Shown here one piece after another: positions 25,577-33,153 of a DNA stretch of 34,957 nucleotides. The notes beneath the pieces are model-generated. The model saw nothing but the letters and a program-made list of their open reading frames with translations, was not told the DNA's origin and did no database searches. Position 1 is the stretch's first letter, and every line of letters starts with the position of its first letter. This DNA is from Pseudomonadota bacterium (GTDB taxonomy: Bacteria; Pseudomonadota; Alphaproteobacteria; Acetobacterales; Acetobacteraceae). Where the stretch lies: the NCBI GenBank assembly GCA_021846225.1, contig JAJZCG010000023.1:1-34957 (forward strand), in the 5' to 3' direction. The position numbers were made by a program, and so were the translations under genes.

Positions 25577-25962
25577 CAGATGAGATGAATGACGCAGAGG
25601 ACTGGCAGGCACGGGCGCAGAGTGCCGAGGCGGCTCTGAGCCGTGTACAGGCGGAGGCGGAGGCGAGGTTGATTCGCGCTGAGCTGAAGGCGGAGGCGTT
25701 GCGCGCCGGGATGGTTGATTTGGATGGCTTGAAGTTGCTGGATGTGGCGGACCTGCGACTGACGGAGGTGGGCGATGTGGCTGATGCGCCGGCGGTTCTG
25801 GCCAGGCTGAAGCGAGCAAAACCATGGCTGTTTGGGATGGCGATGTCATCTTCATCGGCGGCGAATCCGCCTCGCCCGGAACCGCCGCGCACGCGCCATG
25901 CCAATGATCTGAGCCATGAGGAATGGGTGGCGGCGCGCGCCGCGCTGCTGCGCCGCCGGTAA
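25573..25962 (+). CDS. Probable phage scaffolding protein
   Basis: The 129-residue protein overlaps the portal stop by four bases. Residues 8-45 are a charged, Ala/Glu-rich helix (WQARAQSAEAALSRVQAEAE), and the centre (AGMVDLDGLKLLDVADLRL, VLARLKRAKPWLFG) is a block repeatedly seen in small proteins before major capsid genes. The C-terminus is Pro/Ser-rich and basic. It most likely assembles the procapsid and is then lost. No separate maturation protease is seen between portal and capsid, so scaffold removal may not need one. Confidence 0.7.
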   Translation: MTDEMNDAEDWQARAQSAEAALSRVQAEAEARLIRAELKAEALRAGMVDLDGLKLLDVADLRLTEVGDVADAPAVLARLKRAKPWLFGMAMSSSSAANPPRPEPPRTRHANDLSHEEWVAARAALLRRR

Positions 25963-26055
25963 GCCGAGGCTGGGTATTTTATCTGCTGGGAATCCGCCGG
26001 GCACGACCCGCCGGATGTTGATGAATCACGTTTTAACATAAAGGAATCTTTGCCG

Positions 26056-27378
26056 ATGGGCATTCAAAATTTTCCAGCCGCGCTGCAACCGATTATCCAG
26101 CAGGGGTTTTTGGAGCGAGAGTTTGAGACTGCGCTGAAGTCGCGGTTGGGCTACCGGTTGATCGCGGACAGGGAAGAGTTTTCAGTCGGGATTGGTGAGA
26201 CGCTGACCAAGACGCGCGCAGGGTTGAAGCCGAGTGTGACAGTGCCGCTGGCGGCCTCGACCAATACGAATTTGGACAATGGTTTGACCTCCACGAACTG
26301 GGGGGTTGAGCAGTATACCATCGCGTTGAATTTTTATGCCGCGACGCAGGATCTGAACATGGTGACGAGCCGTGTGGGCATTGCCAGCCAGTTTTTGCAG
26401 AATGCGGCGACGAATGGCGAGCAGGCCGCGCGAAGCCTGGACGAGTTGGCGCGCAATGCGCTGTTTGCGCCGTATTTTGGCGGTAACACGCGGGTGACGG
26501 CCACGCTGGCGGCGGCGGCGCCGAGTGTTGAGGTTGACGATATCCGCGGTTTTCAAACGGCATTTTCAAACGGAGTGCAGCAGGTGGTGTCAGCTACCTA
26601 TCCGCTGACTGTGACGGTTGGGTTGAATTTGTATACCGTTGTGGGGGTGATGCCCGATGCCGTTAATGTATCGAGCGCGCCGAACGGTATTTCAGGGCAG
26701 TTGCAGTTCTCGGGCAATGTGAGCATTGCCGATGGCACCACGGGCAATGCCGTGCAGGCGGCGACGGCGAGTTCCATCGTGCGCCCGGCGGGCCGGAGCA
26801 CGACCGCAGGCTTGCAGGCCACCGATACGCTGAGCATGGGCAATTTGCTGGATGCCGTGGCGCTGCTGCGCCGTAATGCGGTGCCGTTGGTGGATGGCGT
26901 CTACAATTGTTATCTTGATCCGGTCTCGGCGCGGCAGCTGTTCTCCGACCCTGATTTCAAGCAGCTTTTCCAGGGGGCGACGTCGTCTAACCCGGTTTTC
27001 CGCCAGGGTATGGTGAGCGATTTTCTCGGGCTGCGGTTCATCACCACCACTGAAGCGTATGTGCAGAATCATCCTTCGATTCAGAGCCTGTATGTGCGGC
27101 GGCCGATTGTTTGCGGCCAGGGGGCGCTTATCGAAGGCGATTTCGCGGGTATGGCGGCCGATGATGTGGCACCGAAGGATAGCCTGGTGAACGTGATTGA
27201 CAATGTGGCGATGGTGACGCGCGAGCCGATCGACCGGCTGCAGCAGATTATCGCGCAGAGCTGGTATTGGATCGGCGGGTTTTGCGCGCCATCGGACACC
27301 ACGACGACACCGACCACCGTGCCGACCGCGACCAATGCGAACTACAAGCGTGCGGTGATGATCGAGCACATTGGTTAA
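26056..27378 (+). CDS. Major capsid protein
   Basis: The 440-residue product follows an AAGGAA ribosome-binding site and starts at ATG 26056 (TTG 26050 is less likely). The N-terminus (FPAALQPIIQQGFLEREFETALKSRLGY) is a helical arm. Further on come TKTRAGLKPSVTVPLAAS, TSTNWGVEQYTIALNFYAATQDLN and an apparent insertion of beta-rich, Gly/Ser/Thr-rich sequence around residues 170-255 (ADGTTGNAVQAATASS). The C-terminus is Thr/Pro-rich (TTTTPTTVPTA) and ends in YKRAVMIEHIG. Size, position and abundance-type codons suit a HK97-fold major capsid protein, but the fold was not tested. A 93-bp gap before it may hold a ribosome-binding boost. Confidence 0.8.
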   Translation: MGIQNFPAALQPIIQQGFLEREFETALKSRLGYRLIADREEFSVGIGETLTKTRAGLKPSVTVPLAASTNTNLDNGLTSTNWGVEQYTIALNFYAATQDLNMVTSRVGIASQFLQNAATNGEQAARSLDELARNALFAPYFGGNTRVTATLAAAAPSVEVDDIRGFQTAFSNGVQQVVSATYPLTVTVGLNLYTVVGVMPDAVNVSSAPNGISGQLQFSGNVSIADGTTGNAVQAATASSIVRPAGRSTTAGLQATDTLSMGNLLDAVALLRRNAVPLVDGVYNCYLDPVSARQLFSDPDFKQLFQGATSSNPVFRQGMVSDFLGLRFITTTEAYVQNHPSIQSLYVRRPIVCGQGALIEGDFAGMAADDVAPKDSLVNVIDNVAMVTREPIDRLQQIIAQSWYWIGGFCAPSDTTTTPTTVPTATNANYKRAVMIEHIG

Positions 27379-27390
27379 GGAGGGACGGTA

Positions 27391-27699
27391 ATGTCAACAG
27401 GTTCGACGCAACCATTCCGGCCGGCGGGGACGGTCAGCGTTATGGCCACGGCCAGGGCCGTCCAGATTCCGCTGGCAGGTGGAGGGAATGCCGTGCTGAT
27501 CTATAACGCAGGGGCAACGACGGTATTTTTCCGTCTGGGAGGGGCAACCGGGCTGACGGCGACGCTGAACGATACGCCCGTGCCACCGGGGAGCAGAATG
27601 CTCGTGGGCGCGGGGCCGTTTGTTAGTTATGCCGCCGTGATGGTCACTTCGGGCTCCGCGCTTGTGTATTTCACGCTGGGCGATGGGGACACATACTGA
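27391..27699 (+). CDS. Small beta-rich head protein, possible capsid decoration
   Basis: The 102-residue product is preceded by a strong AAGGAGGG site nine bases before ATG 27391. It is rich in Thr, Val, Gly and Ala, with alternating beta-type patterns (AVLIYNAGATTVFFRLGG, AAVMVTSGSALVYFTLGD). No family was recognised. Its place just after the major capsid gene suggests a decoration or minor head protein; a head-tail joining role is also possible. Confidence 0.55.
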   Translation: MSTGSTQPFRPAGTVSVMATARAVQIPLAGGGNAVLIYNAGATTVFFRLGGATGLTATLNDTPVPPGSRMLVGAGPFVSYAAVMVTSGSALVYFTLGDGDTY

Positions 27700-27700
27700 G

Positions 27701-28096
27701 ATGACCGGCAGTGTTGCGCCATCTTTCACCGATGGGCAGAAGGCGGATATCCGCAGGTTTTGTGGATATCCGGCCTATGGCGCCGGAGCGGCGGGATTCA
27801 ACGCCTGGAGGTTTTTTCAGGCGTATGGAACGCTGGAGTACCGGATGAACAATCTGGCGCCGGCGGAAGTTGCCGTGACGCTGCAGTATATCTCAACCCT
27901 GGCCACGCTTGAGGCGACGGTGCCCAGGACATCGGAAAATCTGGATACGGAGAGCGCTGCCGCGTGGACGCATAATGCGAGCGAGCTGCGCGACAGGACC
28001 AATTTGTTCGATAACTGGCGCCGCCGCCTGTGTGGTTTTCTGGGTGTGCCGCCAGGGCCCGCGCTGGAGCAGGCCGGCCTCACTCTGGTGGTATGA
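27701..28096 (+). CDS. Phage head-tail connector or adaptor protein
   Basis: The 131-residue product starts at ATG 27701, one base after the preceding stop. Its N-terminal half is helical (FTDGQKADIRRFCGYPAYG), and it shows a repeating aromatic/Arg pattern near FQAYGTLEYRMNNL. The C-terminal half has NASELRDRTNLFDNWRRRLCGFLG. Proteins of this size and place between capsid and tail-completion genes form the head-tail connector ring. Call based on context. Confidence 0.5.
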   Translation: MTGSVAPSFTDGQKADIRRFCGYPAYGAGAAGFNAWRFFQAYGTLEYRMNNLAPAEVAVTLQYISTLATLEATVPRTSENLDTESAAAWTHNASELRDRTNLFDNWRRRLCGFLGVPPGPALEQAGLTLVV

Positions 28097-28097
28097 G

Positions 28098-28742
28098 ATG
28101 GATGGTGTGCGATTGGCCGACCGGCTTGCCTATGGGGCCGGGTGCGCGGCGCGGCGGACAGGGTTTCTGCACGACGCGTACCGGCCGGAAGGGCCTGAGG
28201 CGCCGCTGGGGCTGGATAAGCGGTTTTTAAGGCTATGTGTGGCCTTTGTGCTGCCTGGTGGTTCAGTCAGCGCGCCTAGCGGCCTGGGCATGCCATTCCG
28301 CCAGGCATGGGCGGATTGGAGTTACTTGCGGGCGGGGGATTACCTGGCAGGGCCGGAAGGCACCGTATTTGTGGCCGCGATTGAGCCGCCGAAGCCGATG
28401 CTGGTGGTGATGACGAATGCGGTTGTGAGTCTGGTGCGGCCTGAGGCGCCGGTGTTCGCCGGGCTGAATGGATATGGCGCGGTGCTGCCGGGCACGCAAA
28501 GGCCGCTGCTGGCGGGGTTTCCGGCAAGCCTGCTGGTGGGGGGCATTGGCGACAGGACCAGATCCGGGCTGCCAGATAATACGAAAGTGCCGGGTTTCAG
28601 CGCCCTGTTGCCGGTGGTGGCGGATGCTCAGCCGCACGTGGCGGATATTTTGAGCACGCAAAGCGGTGAGCGGTTTATTGTAACGGCTGTCGAACGGCTG
28701 GATGCGGTGTGGCGATTCTCGCTTGTGCAGGAGGTGGGGTGA
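28098..28742 (+). CDS. Hypothetical neck or tail-joining protein
   Basis: The 214-residue product begins at ATG 28098, one base past the previous stop. It contains a beta-rich centre (AFVLPGGSVSAPSGLG, AGPEGTVFVAAIEPPKPMLVVMTN) and the block GDRTRSGLPDNTKVPGFSALLPV. The C-terminal FIVTAVERLDAVWRFSLVQEVG resembles small tail-joining proteins. It overlaps the next start by one base (TGATG). No family was recognised. Position between connector and tail-completion genes suggests the neck. Confidence 0.5.
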   Translation: MDGVRLADRLAYGAGCAARRTGFLHDAYRPEGPEAPLGLDKRFLRLCVAFVLPGGSVSAPSGLGMPFRQAWADWSYLRAGDYLAGPEGTVFVAAIEPPKPMLVVMTNAVVSLVRPEAPVFAGLNGYGAVLPGTQRPLLAGFPASLLVGGIGDRTRSGLPDNTKVPGFSALLPVVADAQPHVADILSTQSGERFIVTAVERLDAVWRFSLVQEVG

Positions 28743-29572
28743 TGGCTGACCAGGCGGATGTGGAGAGCGCGCTGGCGGCGATCGTTGCCAATGCGGTGTA
28801 TCCGGATGGTGTGAGCGTGCCCAGCGTGACGGGGAATGTTTGCCGGATATACCGGGGATTTCCAAATACCCCCGCGTTGGATGCGGATCTGGCCGTGGGC
28901 GTTGTTAATGTAACGGTGATGGCAAGCCCAGGGGCGGTGAAGAATGTGACACGCTACCCGCGGCAGTGGGTGAGTGTGACGCCGGTGGTGCAGGTGTTGA
29001 GTGTGGCGGTGACGGGGCAGGCCGCGGTATTTTCAGGCACCTGCGCGGTTGGGCAACTGGCAGGCATAAAAGTGAATGGTGCCGTATATCCCTATGCGGT
29101 GCAGGCAAATGACAGCCCGGCGACGGTGGCGAGCAATATCGCGGCGCTGTTGCGCGCTGCCGGCTGGGTGGTTGATTATGCCGGTGCGGCGGTTGGGGTG
29201 CCCGGCGCCGAGACGTTTGCGGCGCGTGTTGTAAGCGGCGCCGGCTCGTTGCAGGAAATTAAGCGCCAGCAACAGGATTTCAAGATTACATTATGGTGTC
29301 CTGATCCGGCGTCGCGGGATGCGGTGGCCCCGGTGATCGACGAGGCGCTGGCGGATTTGAAGTTCATACCGCTGGCGGATGGCTCGTATGCGCGGTTGAT
29401 TTTTGCAGGTAGCGTGGCGCAGGACAATGCAGGGGATGCGACACTTTACCGGCGTGATCTGACGTATGGCGTTGAGTATCCGACGACGTTGGCGCAGGTG
29501 ACGCCGGCGATGCTGTTTGGTGTCACCACTGTGACTGTGAACGCCACATTTGTTGAAAATATTCAATCTTAA
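28742..29572 (+). CDS. Tail completion/terminator-like protein with an inserted beta domain
   Basis: The 276-residue product starts at ATG 28742, sharing one base with the previous stop. The first 70 residues (VESALAAIVANAVYPDG, VCRIYRGFPN, VTVMASPGAVKNVTRYPRQW) and the last 70 (DFKITLWCPDPASRDAVAPVIDEALADLKFI) look like two halves of one tail-terminator fold. Between them, residues about 80-175 are a Gly/Val/Ala-rich beta block (FSGTCAVGQLAGIKVNG) that could be an inserted domain. It should cap the tail tube and join it to the head. The fold is inferred from position and size. Confidence 0.55.
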   Translation: MADQADVESALAAIVANAVYPDGVSVPSVTGNVCRIYRGFPNTPALDADLAVGVVNVTVMASPGAVKNVTRYPRQWVSVTPVVQVLSVAVTGQAAVFSGTCAVGQLAGIKVNGAVYPYAVQANDSPATVASNIAALLRAAGWVVDYAGAAVGVPGAETFAARVVSGAGSLQEIKRQQQDFKITLWCPDPASRDAVAPVIDEALADLKFIPLADGSYARLIFAGSVAQDNAGDATLYRRDLTYGVEYPTTLAQVTPAMLFGVTTVTVNATFVENIQS

Positions 29573-29583
29573 AGGAAATTGTC

Positions 29584-29724
29584 ATGCTCTTTCACCTCGT
29601 GGTGTTGAAGCCGTTTGCCGGTTACAGCCGTGGCGACCTGATTACGGATGCCGCAGCGGTTGAAGATATTCTGTCTGGACCGCAGAAGAGTTTTGTTGTC
29701 CGCATTATGCAGAAGGAAGGTTGA
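29584..29724 (+). CDS. Small tail gene of 46 residues between tail completion and sheath
   Basis: This short frame has a perfect AAGGAA site seven bases before ATG 29584 and stops three bases before the sheath ATG. The product (MLFHLVVLKPFAGYSRGD at the N-terminus) ends in a beta strand, FVVRIMQKEG. In Mu the corresponding small gene (gp38 position) also lies between tail completion and sheath. Good ribosome-binding site and tight packing make it real; its function is unknown. Confidence 0.7.
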   Translation: MLFHLVVLKPFAGYSRGDLITDAAAVEDILSGPQKSFVVRIMQKEG

Positions 29725-29727
29725 ACC

Positions 29728-31281
29728 ATGCCTGTTGTGCAGCAAGGTGCGATAAATACCACGGCGTTGATTGTCCCCGATTTATATGTGCAGATTGTGC
29801 CGCCGCAGACGCTGTTGCTGAACGGTGTGCCGACGGATGTTCTGGGCGTGGTGGGTACGGCGAGTTGGGGGCCGGTGGGGGAACCGGCAATTATTGGCAA
29901 TATGGGAGACTATGCCGCGAGCTTTGGCGCGGTGATGCCTAGAAAATACGATATGGGAACCCAGGTTGCCACAGCCGTGCAGCAGGGGGCGGGAAATTTT
30001 GTATGTGTGCGGGTTACCGACGGCACGGATGTTGCCGCTTCGTTGAATGTGCTTGGCGCCCTCCAGTTCACGGCTTTGTACACGGGAAGCCTTGGCTCGC
30101 AGTTGACCCTCACATTCGCGGCCGGATCAGCTGCCGGCAGCTGGCGGCTTAGCGTGGCCCTGCCGGGGCTTAACCCGGAAATTTTTGATAATATCAAAGG
30201 GGTTGGAGCGCAGTTCTGGCTTAATCTCGCCAATGCGGTCAACAAGGGTAACGGAGCGTTGCGGGGGGCTTCGCAACTGGTGGCTGCCACTGTGCTGGGG
30301 GCGGCAACGGCGCCGCTGGCAGGGGTGTATCTGTTCAACTCTGGCTCGCCGGGAAGCGACGGCGCAAATAACGTGAGCGCGGCTACGCTGGTGGGGAATG
30401 ATTCACTGCCGCGGCAAGGAATGTATGCGCTGCGCGCGCAAGGTTGCTCGCTGGCACTTCTCGCGGATGCGGATGATCCCACGCAGTGGAGTGTGCAGAC
30501 GGCGTTTGGTCTTGCCGAGAGCGTGTATATGATTTTGACCGGGCCGGCGGGTGATAACATCGCGAATGCTGTTACAACAAAGGCGCAGGCTGGTGTTGAC
30601 AGCTATGCGGCGAAGCTGATGTTTGGCGATTGGGTTTATTGGTCTGATCAGGCGAATGCGCTCATCCGGCTGGTATCGCCGCAAGGGTTCGTGGCCGGCC
30701 GGTTGGCTAATTTGTCGCCTGAGCAGTCATCGTTGAACAAACCGCTGTACGGCGTGGTCGGTACGCAAAAATCCGGCCAGCCGGGCGGCGGCACAGCGAC
30801 GACCTACGCGGCGGCCGACTTGGCGGCGTTGTTGGGTGCGGGCATCGATGTGATTGCGAATCCGCAGCCGGGCGGGGCCTATTGGGGGGTGCGTGGCGGG
30901 CACAACTCATCCTCGAACGCGGCGACGAATGGCGATAATTACACGCGGCTGACGAACTATATTTCGAGTACGCTGGTGAGCGGCATGGGCGCGTATGTCG
31001 GCCAACTGGTGAATACCTCGTTGTTCCAGAATATACGCTCCACGTTACTGGCGTTTTTGAATGGACTGCTCGCGCAGGGTATGCTGGGGCGGACCGGGAG
31101 TGCCTCGCCGTTTACGGTTGTGTGCGATGTCAGCAATAATCCGCCGGCCAGGACGGCGTTGGGATATGTGCAGGCGGATGTGCAGGTACAGTACCAAGCG
31201 ATCAATGAGAAATTTATCGTAAATGTTCAGGGCGGGCAGACGGTGCAGGTGAGTGTGCAGACCATTCCTTCGAACATTTAA
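29728..31281 (+). CDS. Contractile tail sheath protein
   Basis: The 517-residue product follows AAGGAAGG by ten bases. N-terminal blocks include LIVPDLYVQIVPPQ, TDVLGVVGTASWGPVGEPAIIGN and MGDYAASFGAVMPRKYDMGT, and an anchored VRVTDGTD strand. The C-terminal part (ISSTLVSGMGAYVGQLVNTS, ARTALGYVQADVQVQYQAINEKFIVNVQGG) is the beta-strand arm that links neighbouring subunits. This is the tail sheath (gpFI/subtilisin-like domain) family. It forms the outer cylinder that contracts to push the tube. Presence of sheath plus tube defines the element as a myovirus-type. Confidence 0.9.
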   Translation: MPVVQQGAINTTALIVPDLYVQIVPPQTLLLNGVPTDVLGVVGTASWGPVGEPAIIGNMGDYAASFGAVMPRKYDMGTQVATAVQQGAGNFVCVRVTDGTDVAASLNVLGALQFTALYTGSLGSQLTLTFAAGSAAGSWRLSVALPGLNPEIFDNIKGVGAQFWLNLANAVNKGNGALRGASQLVAATVLGAATAPLAGVYLFNSGSPGSDGANNVSAATLVGNDSLPRQGMYALRAQGCSLALLADADDPTQWSVQTAFGLAESVYMILTGPAGDNIANAVTTKAQAGVDSYAAKLMFGDWVYWSDQANALIRLVSPQGFVAGRLANLSPEQSSLNKPLYGVVGTQKSGQPGGGTATTYAAADLAALLGAGIDVIANPQPGGAYWGVRGGHNSSSNAATNGDNYTRLTNYISSTLVSGMGAYVGQLVNTSLFQNIRSTLLAFLNGLLAQGMLGRTGSASPFTVVCDVSNNPPARTALGYVQADVQVQYQAINEKFIVNVQGGQTVQVSVQTIPSNI

Positions 31282-31296
31282 GCCGGGAGAGCAGAA

Positions 31297-31725
31297 ATGC
31301 CGTATAATACATTTTCGGTCGGCAGTGATTGCCAGGTTGTGGTGATGGGGCCGTTTGGCCGTGTGGATCTGGCGCATGTGACGGGATTTGAAGCGCAGCA
31401 GTTGACAGTGGCTGTGCGGGTGGACCGGATGGATGGCGTGCAACTGGGGGCGGAACTGCCGAAGGGGTGGGCGGGAAGTTTTTCGCTGGATCGTGGATCA
31501 TCCGCAGTGGATGATTTCATCGCGCAGATCGAGGCCGCGTATTTGGCTGGTCAGTCGATAAATGCCGGGACGCTTTACCAGTATATCCATGAGCCGGATG
31601 GATCGGTTTCGACGTATCAGTTCAACGGTGCGGTTTTCAAACTTGCGTTGGCGGGAACGTATAAGGGAGATTCGCCGGTGACGCAGCGGCTTGAATTTTA
31701 TGCGTCTGGGCGCACGAGGGTATGA
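31297..31725 (+). CDS. Tail tube protein
   Basis: The 142-residue product has the length of small myovirus tube proteins. Blocks include FSVGSDCQVVVMGPFGRVDL, a FEAQQLTVAVRVDRMDG strand, SFSLDRGSSAVDDFIAQIEAAY and the C-terminal FNGAVFKLALAGTYKGDSPVTQRLEFYASGR. Hexameric rings of such proteins form the inner tail tube inside the sheath. Directly follows the sheath gene and overlaps the chaperone start by four bases. The fold is supported by position and pattern rather than by a database hit. Confidence 0.82.
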   Translation: MPYNTFSVGSDCQVVVMGPFGRVDLAHVTGFEAQQLTVAVRVDRMDGVQLGAELPKGWAGSFSLDRGSSAVDDFIAQIEAAYLAGQSINAGTLYQYIHEPDGSVSTYQFNGAVFKLALAGTYKGDSPVTQRLEFYASGRTRV

Positions 31726-32027
31726 TGAGCGAAATCGTGACGGATAACGCCGGACGGAGGATTCAACTGCGGCGGATCGGGGTGGTGGAGCAGATGCGCT
31801 TATTCAAGGCGCTGGGGCCGGAGCTTTCAGCCAATTCAGCATATATGCATGGTGCGTTGATCGGGGCGGCGGTTGCGATGATCGATGATGTACCCATGCC
31901 TTTTCCAACGAACGAAGCCGGGTTGGAGGCGGCGCTGGAGCGGATAGGGCTGGATGCCATGCCGGTGGTTGCCAAGGCCATTGAGCAGCAGTCTGACCAG
32001 CAACTTGCGGCCGCGGCGGGAAACTAG
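31722..32027 (+). CDS. Tail assembly chaperone, short (zero-frame) product
   Basis: The 101-residue product starts in the four-base overlap with the tube gene. It shows RRIQLRRIGVVEQMRLFKAL, a helix SAYMHGALIGAAVAMIDD and ends in KAIEQQSDQQLAAAAGN, followed by TAG. In many phages the gene between tube and tape measure encodes a chaperone that is extended by a programmed frameshift (lambda G/GT, P2 E/E', Mu 41/41'). Here the same seems true: the last two codons with the preceding base form a GGGAAAC slippery heptamer. The chaperone coats the tape measure during tail assembly. Confidence 0.8.
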   Translation: MMSEIVTDNAGRRIQLRRIGVVEQMRLFKALGPELSANSAYMHGALIGAAVAMIDDVPMPFPTNEAGLEAALERIGLDAMPVVAKAIEQQSDQQLAAAAGN

Positions 32028-32194
32028 CGCGGCACCCAGCGCTGACGGATTGTATGTATCTGGTTGGCTGCGGGGTGCCTTATGACGTGGCGTTTAACAT
32101 GGATGAGGTGGAACGCCTGGCGCATGTCGTGGTTTGTGGCGAGCTTTCCGGGCTGACATATGATTGGAAAAAATTACGTTGGGTACAACCGTAA
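31722..32194 (+). CDS. Tail assembly chaperone, -1 frameshift extended product
   Basis: A slip of -1 on GGGAAAC at 32018-32024 leads out of the zero frame into an open frame of 56 codons that ends at TAA 32192-32194, giving a 157-residue product. The extension reads LARHPALTDCMYLVGCGVP and later DEVERLAHVVVCGELSG, ending in YDWKKLRWVQP. The D-W-x-x-x-x-W ending resembles the tail of T-type extensions in other phages. The frame has no ribosome-binding site of its own before ATG 32054, which supports synthesis by frameshift. The extension overlaps the next gene by 35 bases. Confidence 0.78.
32018..32024 (+). other. -1 ribosomal frameshift site GGGAAAC
   Basis: The heptamer follows the X-XXY-YYZ rule in the reading frame of the chaperone (G GGA AAC), and the zero-frame stop TAG is the next codon. 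The -1 frame is GGG AAA CTA. A 5-bp stem, AGCGC (32026-32030) with GCGCT (32039-32043), starts only one base after the heptamer and may act as the stimulator, though the spacing is shorter than usual. Confidence 0.82.
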
Positions 32195-33146
32195 TCTTAT
32201 GCCGGCGAGCCAACTACCTGGGACTTTTAGAAACTTGCTCAGGATGGAGAAGGCTATGATTGTATCTACCGATGATACGCGACCAAATGTGGCGAGGTAT
32301 GGTTTGCCCGTTGCGGACGTGGCTGCTGTTGCCAAGCAATTTTTGGTAAGAGGTGCAAAGCGATATTCTGGCATGGCGGGTAAATGGCATTTGCCGGGAC
32401 GTGCGGGCGTGAACCTGAAGCTGCACAGGATTTTTTATGACGATAAGGCGGCTAGACGACTCCAGAGCGTGCCCTTGGCGCCAAAGCGTAGTTTTATATT
32501 TCGCGCCGGAGCGAAAGAAGCCCCCCGGATTCATGGGGAGTTGAAAAATACGTTTTGGCGTGCGGGTTCGGCGGGGAGGGAATTCCTAATCCCGGGGCTT
32601 CGCACGGGTTGGGGGAAGCCATTGTCATGGCTGGGCGGAGGACATGTGCTGCCGGGACGGATGAGGCATTTGGCGGGCCGATTTGCGTTGTTGAGTCGCA
32701 ATGAAAAGACCGCTATAAGGCACTTACATATAAAACCGCCAGGTATAGGGCAGTTAAATATAAAACCGCCAGGCCGGGAGGGAAATGTACGATCCTTCGC
32801 GCCGATGCGCGTGGTTGCGCCGTCTCCGGTGAGTGGTCAGGACAGCAGGCTTGGACGTTCTGTGCATGAGACAAATATACGCATGCGTTCGGCGGGGCAG
32901 CCACGCTTGCAAAGTCAGGAGTTGGCGTCAGTTGATCGTGAGATTAAAAAAAATGACGAAGTTTCTGAGCGTGGGATCAAGGAGGTTCACGGTAGCGTGG
33001 TGCAAGATCCGCATAAGCGGGTGGCTGATATGTCTCGCGCCATCAACGATTATTTTGTACATCAGGCGCGGCTGCCGCCTTCGGGTGCGATGGCGTTTGA
33101 TCCGCGGCTGACACCAGCCTGGGCCGGTTTGAAGCTCCCTGTTTGA
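32160..33146 (+). CDS. Basic protein in the tape-measure position
   Basis: The frame encodes up to 328 residues; a later ATG at 32256 with GGAGAAGG upstream would give 296. It sits where the tape measure belongs, between chaperone and gp43-like gene, but is far shorter and has none of the usual long hydrophobic helices. It is rich in Arg and Lys, with many Gly/Pro, and has a duplicated ten-residue unit (HIKPPGIGQL / NIKPPGREGN). The C-terminus (INDYFVHQARLPPSGAMAFDPRLTPAWAGL) has the look of a tail end. It may be a shortened or replaced tape measure, or an unrelated insertion. Codon use is more AT-rich than in the head genes. Confidence 0.5.
   Translation: MIGKNYVGYNRNLMPASQLPGTFRNLLRMEKAMIVSTDDTRPNVARYGLPVADVAAVAKQFLVRGAKRYSGMAGKWHLPGRAGVNLKLHRIFYDDKAARRLQSVPLAPKRSFIFRAGAKEAPRIHGELKNTFWRAGSAGREFLIPGLRTGWGKPLSWLGGGHVLPGRMRHLAGRFALLSRNEKTAIRHLHIKPPGIGQLNIKPPGREGNVRSFAPMRVVAPSPVSGQDSRLGRSVHETNIRMRSAGQPRLQSQELASVDREIKKNDEVSERGIKEVHGSVVQDPHKRVADMSRAINDYFVHQARLPPSGAMAFDPRLTPAWAGLKLPV
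32724..32783 (+). repeat. Imperfect tandem duplication of 30 bases
   Basis: Units 32724-32753 and 32754-32783 share TTA-ATATAAAACCGCCAGG with one substitution (C/A) in the first 20 bases and diverge in the last ten. The shared core ATATAAAACCGCCAGG is exact at 32728-32743 and 32758-32773. In frame it gives two ten-residue units with IKPPG in the protein at the tape-measure position. Confidence 0.85.
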
Positions 33147-33153
33147 GGTTATC

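Noticed and set aside
26692-27369. Minus-strand frame opposite the major capsid gene
   Set aside because: Arg/His-rich shadow; capsid gene has ribosome-binding site and fits operon order.
32713-32904. Minus-strand repeated LYLAVLY-type peptide
   Set aside because: It is only the antisense reading of the 30-base tandem duplication.
32833-33111. Alternative plus-strand frame inside the tape-slot gene as a remnant of a tape measure
   Set aside because: Its translation is Arg/Cys/Trp-rich and not tape-measure-like; no sign of a simple frameshift restoring a longer protein.
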